The notes beneath the pieces were generated by a model. That model ran no database searches, was not told the DNA's origin, and saw only the letters and a list, made by a program, of their open reading frames with translations. Made by a program: the position numbers and the translations under genes. Of a stretch of DNA of 20,201 nucleotides, positions 14,212 to 20,201 are shown piece after piece (position 1 is the first letter of the stretch; every line of letters begins with the position of its first letter). The stretch spans positions 1 through 20,201 of the forward strand of contig JAEERN010000083.1 in the NCBI GenBank assembly GCA_016285815.1, read 5' to 3'. Source of the DNA: Clostridiales bacterium (GTDB taxonomy: Bacteria; Bacillota; Clostridia; Oscillospirales; QAMX01).

Positions 14212-17200
14212 ATGAACAGAACGTGGAGACGGATCCTTTCTCTGCTGCTAGCCACCGTGATGACAGTGTCCCTGCTTCCGGCCGCCGGCTTTGCGGTCGG
14301 CGGCGCTTCGGCGCGGACGACGGGCAGAGAACTGGAGATGGAAGACCTCGATCCCAGCACCCTCAAGGTGAAAAAGCTGGGCACGGGCGAGGATACGGCG
14401 GAGGAGGCCGGGGAGATCAAGATCGATCCCGACGACACCGTCCGCGTGTCCATCTTCCTGGACAAGAAGGCGACGCTGGACGCGGGCTATTCCGCCCAGA
14501 GCGTTGCCACCGACAGCGGCGCCATCGCCTATCGCGACAGCCTGAAACGGCAGCAGGCGGCCGTCACGGCGAGCGCTGAAAAGGCTTTGGGGCATACGCT
14601 GGACGTGAAGTGGAACCTGACTCTGCTGGTCAACGCCATTTCCGCCAACGTGAAATACAAGGAGATCGTCAAGATCGGCACGATCCCCGGGGTCAAGTCC
14701 GTTGAGCTTGAGAGCCGGTACGAGCCTCAGGCGGACGAGATCAAGACGGCCAACACCAGCGTCGGCATGGTGGGCGCGCAGGCGGCCTGGGCCGGCGGGT
14801 ACACCGGCGCGGGCAGCCGCATCGCCATCATCGACACCGGTCTGGACACGACGCACCAGTCCTTCGACGCGGACGCGTTCAGCTATGCCATCAGCCAGCT
14901 TGAGAACGCGCCGGCGCTGATGACCGCGGGCGACATCCCCGGCGGCCTGAACGGCAGCGGCACCTATCTCAACGCCAAGATCCCGTACGCTTACAACTAC
15001 GTGGACGGGAACACCACGGTCAACCATCTGAACGACACCGAAGGCGAGCACGGCTCGCACGTGGCGGGCATCGCCGCGGCCAACCGCTTCATCAAGAGCG
15101 GCAGCAGCTATGTCGAGGCGATCGACTCGGTCCATGCCGTCGGCATGGCGCCGGACGCCCAGCTGCTCATCATGAAGGTCTTCGGCGCTTCCGGCGGCGC
15201 CTATGATTCCGACTATTTCGCCGCCATCGAGGACGCCGTCGCCCTGAAGTGCGACGCGGCGAACCTGTCTCTGGGTTCCGGCGCGCCCGGCTGGACCTTT
15301 GCGAACAGCTATCAGACCCTGCTGAACAACCTTGCCACCAGCGAAGACATCGGCATGGTGCTCAGCATTTCGGCCGGCAACAGCGGCGCCTTCACGGAAG
15401 CCCTGAACACCGACCTGTACATCGACGACGTCGGCATGCACACCGGCGGCAGCCCCGGCAGCTTCATCAACAGCCTCGGCGTCGCGGCGGCGGAGAACAT
15501 CGGCGCGACCGGCGCTCCGCTGAAAGTCGGCGGCCGCAGCATCTTCTACACCGAGACCCCCGTCGAGCAGACCAGCCGCGGGCTGTTCGCCTCAATCCCC
15601 GGCACCTATGACTTCGTCTACATCGACGCCAAGGGCACTGCCTCGGACTACAGCGCGGTGAACGGCGCGGTCAGCCTCAGCGGCAAGGTCGTCATCGTCA
15701 ACCGCGGCGAGCTCAGCTTCGTGGAGAAGGGCAACAACGCCACGTCGTACAGCCCGAAAGCGATCCTGATCGCCAACAACGACGTCGGCACCATCGCCAT
15801 GGACCTGACCGACTATACCGGCACGGCCCCCATGGCCAGCATCACGCTGGTCGACGCCAACTTCATCAAGGAAAACGGCACCAGCGCCGAGGCCGGCGGC
15901 GTCACCTATTACACCGGCTCGATCACCGTGACCGACACGATCGAGCACGGTCTGGTCTCCGCCCGCGAGGACGCGGAGGTGGCCAGCTTCAGCTCCTGGG
16001 GCGTTCCGGGCTCTCTGCTGATGAAGCCCGAGATCACGGCCCCCGGCGGCGACATCTATTCCGTCTTCGGAACGAACAAGACCTCCAGCGGCACGGCCGG
16101 CGGCTCGGACCAGTATGAGATGATGTCCGGCACCTCCATGGCGGCGCCGCACATCACGGGCCTGTCCGCCATCGTCGGGCAGTATCTGCGGGAGACCGGG
16201 CTCTCCATCGAGGGCTACAGCACGCGTGCGGTCATGCAGAGCCTGCTGATGTCCACCGCCACGCCCATGATCAGCGACGACGCTTACGTTTCGATCCTCC
16301 AGCAGGGCGCCGGCCTGGCCGACGTCAGCAAGGCGATCACGGCGCCCTCCGTCGTCATGGTGAGCAACGCCGGTCTGACCACCGCCACCAAGGCGGACGC
16401 GGACGGCAAGGTCAAGGTCGAATTCGGCGACGATCCGGCCAGAGAAGGCGTCTACACCTATTCCTTCACCATCTACAACGTCTGCGACACCGATCTGACC
16501 TATGAGCTGAGCACGGACATCTTCACGCAGGCCCTCTACCAGTACGCCTTTGAAGGCTACGGTCCGGAGCTCTTCATGGATCGGTCCACGATCCTTCTGG
16601 ACGCCGACGTGACCTATCGGTGGGAGCAGAAGGAGAGCACGCTGCATCACGACGTCGATCAGGACGGCGACACCGACGAGGACGACGTCCAGGCCCTGCT
16701 GGACTATCTGACGGGCACCGTCGACGGCACGGCGCTGGACCTCGACGCCGGCGAGATGGACGAGGCCGAGGGCATCTCCTCGTACGACGCGTATCTGCTG
16801 CTGCAGGCCATCCAGGCGGAAGGCATCGTCGAGGACGGCGTCGTTCCGGCCAATTCCAGCCGCCGCGTCGACGTGACGATCGCGTTGACCGGCGAGACGA
16901 AGGAAGCGCTGGACGCGCTCTTCACCTCCGGCGCCTACATCGAAGGCTTCACCTACGCAACCTGTGAGACCGTTACCGACGAGAACGAGAGTCTGGCGCA
17001 CGAGCACAGCATCCCGCTGCTGGGCTTCTACGGCAGCTGGACCGACCCGTCCATGTTCGACAACACGTCTTACATCGACACGCTCTACGGCACCGACAAG
17101 ATCCCCTACAGCACCTATACCAACACCAATTATATGACGGTCCGGTACGCCGGCACGGAAGCGAAATTCGCCGGCAACCCCTATATGGTGGAAGAGGTCT

Positions 17201-20200
17201 TCCCGGCCGACCGTCTCGCCTTCAACAGCGGCAACAGCTTTGAGCGCATCGCTTACAACCTGATCCGCTCCGCCGGTACCACGGGCTTCGCCGTGACGCG
17301 GCTGGACAAGGTCGGCGGCGACGTCACCGGCATCCTGAGCGCCTCGGTGACCGGGAACGACGTTGTCGGCCAGTGGTATTACACCAATCAGGCCACTTGG
17401 CAGAACACCGCCACAAGGTTCTATTCCGTGAACAAGACCGGCGCCAGCTTCGGCCTGGCCGACGGCGACGTCTTCCGCATCGGCTATTACGCCATCCCCG
17501 AATACTACGGCATGCTGGCGTCCGACGACATGACGGCGGCCGACGCCGGGGTTCTGGGCGACAGCGGCTTCCGCGCCCTGCTGATGAGCAACCTGCTGGG
17601 CCGCGGCGCCTTCGTCGGCTATGACTTCACCGTCGACAACGTCGCCCCGACGATCACCGAAGCCTCTCTGTCCGGCAATGAGATCTCCGTCACCGCCAGC
17701 GACAACCTGAACCTGGCCTATGTGGCGGTCCTGTCGCTGGACGGCACGGTCAAGTACGCCGAGGCCGCTCCGGGCACCGACAGCTATACCATCAGCTTCG
17801 ACGCCGCCGAGGCCATCGCCAACGCCAACGGGTACGTCGCGGTCTTCGCCGCGGACTACGCCGGCAACGAGGTGGCCAAGGCCGTCAAGGTCAACGACAA
17901 CAGCCATATCGAAAAGACGGTCTACGTCCTGACCGACACCCTGACCGCCGGTGACGAATATCTGATCGTGGACCGCAACACGGCGGGCTCCGGCCACGGA
18001 CTGGCCTATACGCCGCCCACGAACGTCAACGCCACGACGGCGAACGTCCTCGTTTACAATCCCAACGTCAAGGCGGGCACCGCCGACACCGGCAGCAAGC
18101 CCTATATCGAGGCGGCCGACGCCGCCGCGACCGGGATCTGGACGGCCGGCAGCGGCATCACCCTGACCAACGTCAACGGGACGAAGACCTGGTACATGGG
18201 CCGCAGCAACAGAAACGCGCTGACCATCGGCACGGCACCGAACAACCGCAACTGGACGTATGACGGCACCAACAGCCGCTTGGCCAGCGGCACGCGGTAC
18301 CTCCGCTACGCCGACAACACCTTCAGCCTGAACACCGCGACCAACAGCGTCTACCTGTACGTCAAGACCACCATCTCCTACGAAGTGGATCCGTACAGCG
18401 TCGACGGTGTGACGGTCACGCCCGCCACCCTCTCCCTCTACAAGGGCAACGAGGCGGATCTGGTGGCCAAGGTCACGCCGCTGACGGCTGAAGACCGCAC
18501 GGTGACCTGGTCCTCCAGCAACGAGAGCGTCGCCGCGGTGGACCAGAACGGCCACGTGGTCGCCACCGGCAAGGGCACCGCGACGATCCGCGCGACCTCT
18601 GCCGCCGACAGCACCAAGTTCGGCGAGTGCGAAGTCACCGTCGAGGCCATCAACAAAGAACTGAGCGCCATCATCTGGGACGAAGAGGGCAAGGTTTTCT
18701 TCTCCACCTTCAACGCCAGCGGGCTTCCCACCTGGACCAAGCGCCACGACGACGGCGGGGACACTTACCTGACGAGCGCCATGATGGCGAGCACCACCGC
18801 GCTGTACGCCGCCACCAACGACCTGAGCACGTCTCACATCTACACGGTCGACCGCACTTCCTATGCGCTGACGGATCTCGGCGAGAACTTCGTCGTGCCC
18901 TTCGGCATGGCGCCCGCCGGCTCCAGCTTCGGAAGCGGGTATTACGTGTACGCCTTTGCCAAGTACATCATCTTCGGCAACCTCGAGCCGGAGGAGGACG
19001 AGGAGCTGGGCACCTTCTGCGGCTTCCCCTACGGTCTGCTGGACCTCAGCACCACCAGCGTCGGCGACGCCTATGCGGTGGCGATCTGCATCCGGAACCG
19101 CGGCACGACTTCTGCCGGCTATTACTTCCTGGACGAGACCGGCAAGATCTGGCAGACCACGCAGAGCTACAGCAGCACCAACGGCATCACGTTCGACACG
19201 CCGACGCTGGTCTACGACACCGGCATCACCGCCGGACTGGAGTACAACTCGCTCTACTATGACGGCACGAACCTCTACTGGACCCGTCAGACCGGCAGCG
19301 TCGCCGAGCTGATCATCCTTGCCAACGCCAACACCGCCGCCAGCAGAACGCTCTACCACGCCGGCGACTTCGGCGAGGGCGTCTGGCCCGCCGCCGGTCT
19401 GTACGTCGACGGCGCCGTGGCGCCCGCCTCGGCCGGCGAGGAGATCGTGTCGCTGGAGGATCTGAAGCCTCTGGCCACCCGCGACGAACTGATGACCGAA
19501 GAGGTCATGGCCCGCCTCGCGGCTGCCGCCGGACAGAGCAAAGCGGTCGGGACCGAGACGGCCAACGCCGCCGGCGCCCTGAACGCGGCCACCGTTTCCC
19601 CGGTCCGCATCCGGACCGGCGAGACGATCCAGCTCATCGACGTGTCCGAATCGGACGGCGAGACGGCCGGGACCAAGGCGGTCAGCGTCGTCTACACCGA
19701 GGACGCGGCCGTGACCAACGGGCTGGTCGAGATCACCTACGACCCGGCCAAGCTGACCTTCGTCGGACTGGCCGACACCGCGAACCTCAAGTACTCCTGC
19801 AAGGACGACGGCGAAGGCACCGTCAAGCTGGCCTATGCGCTGAAGGCGCCTGTCGAGACCGGCGAGACGATCTACACGTTCCTGTTCACCGCCGCCTGTG
19901 AGGACACCGGGATCACGGTGGAAGTCAAAGAGCGCAACGACGAGCTCAACAGAGCCGACAGCGAAGCGTGGGACATCGCGGGCGCGGGCCACGACTGGGG
20001 CACGCCCGCCTACGAGTGGACGGAGACCGAAGACGGCTGGACTGTGACGGCGACGGCGGTCTGCGGCAACGACGAGACCCACGTCCTGACCGAGACCGTG
20101 ACCGCGACTTACGCATTGACGACGGAGCCCACCTGTGAGGCGGCCGGCGTCGGCACCTGGACGGCGAGCTTCGAAAACGAGCTGTTCGAGACCCAGACCA

Positions 20201-20201
20201 A
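14212..20201 (+). CDS. Giant secreted S8 subtilisin-like protease, multidomain (3' end beyond window)
   Basis: The frame is open from the ATG at 14212 (AAGGAGAG seven bases upstream) to the window end, at least 1996 residues. Residues 1-34 are a signal peptide (MNRTWRR, hydrophobic core, then small residues), followed by a propeptide to about 185. The subtilase domain has Asp208 (IIDTGLD), His280 (GEHGSHVAG), Asn390 (SAGNSG) and Ser642 (SGTSMAAPH), with a PA-type insert at about 460-575. An Fn3-like part is interrupted by a dockerin-like module (814-868). Further on are Ig-like and strand-rich parts, a Big_2 domain (about 1398-1479), a repetitive beta-propeller-like part (about 1484-1740), a cohesin-like domain (about 1800-1912) and the start of a surface repeat (from 1926). 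The layout recalls lactocepin/C5a-peptidase-type cell-envelope proteases. A wall anchor or SLH domains probably follow beyond the window. Confidence 0.93.
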   Translation, partial: MNRTWRRILSLLLATVMTVSLLPAAGFAVGGASARTTGRELEMEDLDPSTLKVKKLGTGEDTAEEAGEIKIDPDDTVRVSIFLDKKATLDAGYSAQSVATDSGAIAYRDSLKRQQAAVTASAEKALGHTLDVKWNLTLLVNAISANVKYKEIVKIGTIPGVKSVELESRYEPQADEIKTANTSVGMVGAQAAWAGGYTGAGSRIAIIDTGLDTTHQSFDADAFSYAISQLENAPALMTAGDIPGGLNGSGTYLNAKIPYAYNYVDGNTTVNHLNDTEGEHGSHVAGIAAANRFIKSGSSYVEAIDSVHAVGMAPDAQLLIMKVFGASGGAYDSDYFAAIEDAVALKCDAANLSLGSGAPGWTFANSYQTLLNNLATSEDIGMVLSISAGNSGAFTEALNTDLYIDDVGMHTGGSPGSFINSLGVAAAENIGATGAPLKVGGRSIFYTETPVEQTSRGLFASIPGTYDFVYIDAKGTASDYSAVNGAVSLSGKVVIVNRGELSFVEKGNNATSYSPKAILIANNDVGTIAMDLTDYTGTAPMASITLVDANFIKENGTSAEAGGVTYYTGSITVTDTIEHGLVSAREDAEVASFSSWGVPGSLLMKPEITAPGGDIYSVFGTNKTSSGTAGGSDQYEMMSGTSMAAPHITGLSAIVGQYLRETGLSIEGYSTRAVMQSLLMSTATPMISDDAYVSILQQGAGLADVSKAITAPSVVMVSNAGLTTATKADADGKVKVEFGDDPAREGVYTYSFTIYNVCDTDLTYELSTDIFTQALYQYAFEGYGPELFMDRSTILLDADVTYRWEQKESTLHHDVDQDGDTDEDDVQALLDYLTGTVDGTALDLDAGEMDEAEGISSYDAYLLLQAIQAEGIVEDGVVPANSSRRVDVTIALTGETKEALDALFTSGAYIEGFTYATCETVTDENESLAHEHSIPLLGFYGSWTDPSMFDNTSYIDTLYGTDKIPYSTYTNTNYMTVRYAGTEAKFAGNPYMVEEVFPADRLAFNSGNSFERIAYNLIRSAGTTGFAVTRLDKVGGDVTGILSASVTGNDVVGQWYYTNQATWQNTATRFYSVNKTGASFGLADGDVFRIGYYAIPEYYGMLASDDMTAADAGVLGDSGFRALLMSNLLGRGAFVGYDFTVDNVAPTITEASLSGNEISVTASDNLNLAYVAVLSLDGTVKYAEAAPGTDSYTISFDAAEAIANANGYVAVFAADYAGNEVAKAVKVNDNSHIEKTVYVLTDTLTAGDEYLIVDRNTAGSGHGLAYTPPTNVNATTANVLVYNPNVKAGTADTGSKPYIEAADAAATGIWTAGSGITLTNVNGTKTWYMGRSNRNALTIGTAPNNRNWTYDGTNSRLASGTRYLRYADNTFSLNTATNSVYLYVKTTISYEVDPYSVDGVTVTPATLSLYKGNEADLVAKVTPLTAEDRTVTWSSSNESVAAVDQNGHVVATGKGTATIRATSAADSTKFGECEVTVEAINKELSAIIWDEEGKVFFSTFNASGLPTWTKRHDDGGDTYLTSAMMASTTALYAATNDLSTSHIYTVDRTSYALTDLGENFVVPFGMAPAGSSFGSGYYVYAFAKYIIFGNLEPEEDEELGTFCGFPYGLLDLSTTSVGDAYAVAICIRNRGTTSAGYYFLDETGKIWQTTQSYSSTNGITFDTPTLVYDTGITAGLEYNSLYYDGTNLYWTRQTGSVAELIILANANTAASRTLYHAGDFGEGVWPAAGLYVDGAVAPASAGEEIVSLEDLKPLATRDELMTEEVMARLAAAAGQSKAVGTETANAAGALNAATVSPVRIRTGETIQLIDVSESDGETAGTKAVSVVYTEDAAVTNGLVEITYDPAKLTFVGLADTANLKYSCKDDGEGTVKLAYALKAPVETGETIYTFLFTAACEDTGITVEVKERNDELNRADSEAWDIAGAGHDWGTPAYEWTETEDGWTVTATAVCGNDETHVLTETVTATYALTTEPTCEAAGVGTWTASFENELFETQT
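16651..16815 (+). other. Dockerin type I-like module within the subtilase
   Basis: Residues 814-825 form a canonical calcium loop with acidic residues at positions 1, 3, 5, 7, 9 and 12 (DVDQDGDTDEDD), followed by a helix VQALLDYLTG. A second, degenerate repeat ends in SSYDAYLLLQAI (Asp859), but its loop lacks several ligands. The spacing of the two halves fits a dockerin pair. Confidence 0.7.
19609..19947 (+). other. Cohesin-like beta-sandwich domain within the subtilase
   Basis: Residues about 1800-1912 contain the strand pattern LVEITYDPAKLTFVG and a later GEGTVKLAYAL ... GETIYTFLFTA, which resembles the cohesin/carbohydrate-binding-like fold of clostridial surface proteins. The similarity is by eye and the family call is moderate. 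Confidence 0.55.
19987..20201 (+). other. Clostridial surface-protein repeat, first copy, cut by window end
   Basis: From residue 1926 the segment GHDWGTPAYEWTETEDGWT, then TATAVCGNDETH, then TTEPTCEAAGVGTWTASF, follows the layout of the repeat that often occurs in tandem before the anchor in large surface proteins of Clostridia. More copies are expected beyond the window. Confidence 0.65.

Noticed and set aside
15592..20082. 1496-codon open frame on the minus strand opposite the subtilase
   Set aside because: It mirrors the codon bias of the GC-rich subtilase frame, has no ribosome site, and its predicted protein is a low-complexity Val/Gly/Asp/Arg product. The plus-strand frame has signal peptide and catalytic motifs.

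Overview
The window is GC-rich DNA (roughly two thirds G+C by eye) with strong AGGAGG-type ribosome sites, TTGACA/TATAAT-type promoters, frequent GTG/TTG starts and a giant secreted subtilase carrying clostridial-type surface repeats. This fits a high-GC member of the Clostridia (Oscillospiraceae-like gut or anaerobe lineage); the assignment is inferred from gene families and signals only. No rRNA, tRNA, CRISPR array, transposase or phage gene was seen.

Layout. (1) 1-2386, plus strand: the tail of an unrecognised gene, an SGNH/sialate-O-acetylesterase-like hydrolase and an MFS transporter, ending at a bidirectional terminator. (2) 2409-3266, minus strand: a lone TIM-barrel/aldo-keto-reductase-like protein with a near-consensus promoter. 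(3) 3478-4977, plus strand: a secreted lipoprotein with a repetitive linker and a predicted beta-helix body. (4) 5022-12105, minus strand: a seven-gene operon read from 12.1 kb down to 5.1 kb. Its order is AraC regulator, amidohydrolase, two Gfo/Idh/MocA oxidoreductases, M55 D-aminopeptidase, GDSL/SGNH hydrolase and DegT/DnrJ/EryC1/StrS aminotransferase. Two junctions are 4-base start/stop overlaps, and a terminator follows the last gene. (5) 12442-13815, plus strand: a MATE-family exporter with its own promoter. (6) 14212 to the window end, plus strand: an incomplete S8 subtilase of at least 1996 residues. It has a signal peptide, a complete catalytic set, a PA insert, an embedded dockerin-like module, a Big_2 domain, a cohesin-like domain and the start of a surface repeat.

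How it may work together. The AraC operon pairs sugar-type dehydrogenases with a PLP sugar aminotransferase and three hydrolases (C-N hydrolase, D-amino-acid peptidase, esterase). This suggests an uncharacterised pathway acting on an amino-sugar or peptidoglycan-type conjugate; that is inference. Its promoter is closely matched by a second promoter-like copy upstream of the subtilase, on the other side of the MATE gene, so the two units may share regulation. The esterase/MFS pair at the left end looks like a small deacetylation-plus-uptake unit.
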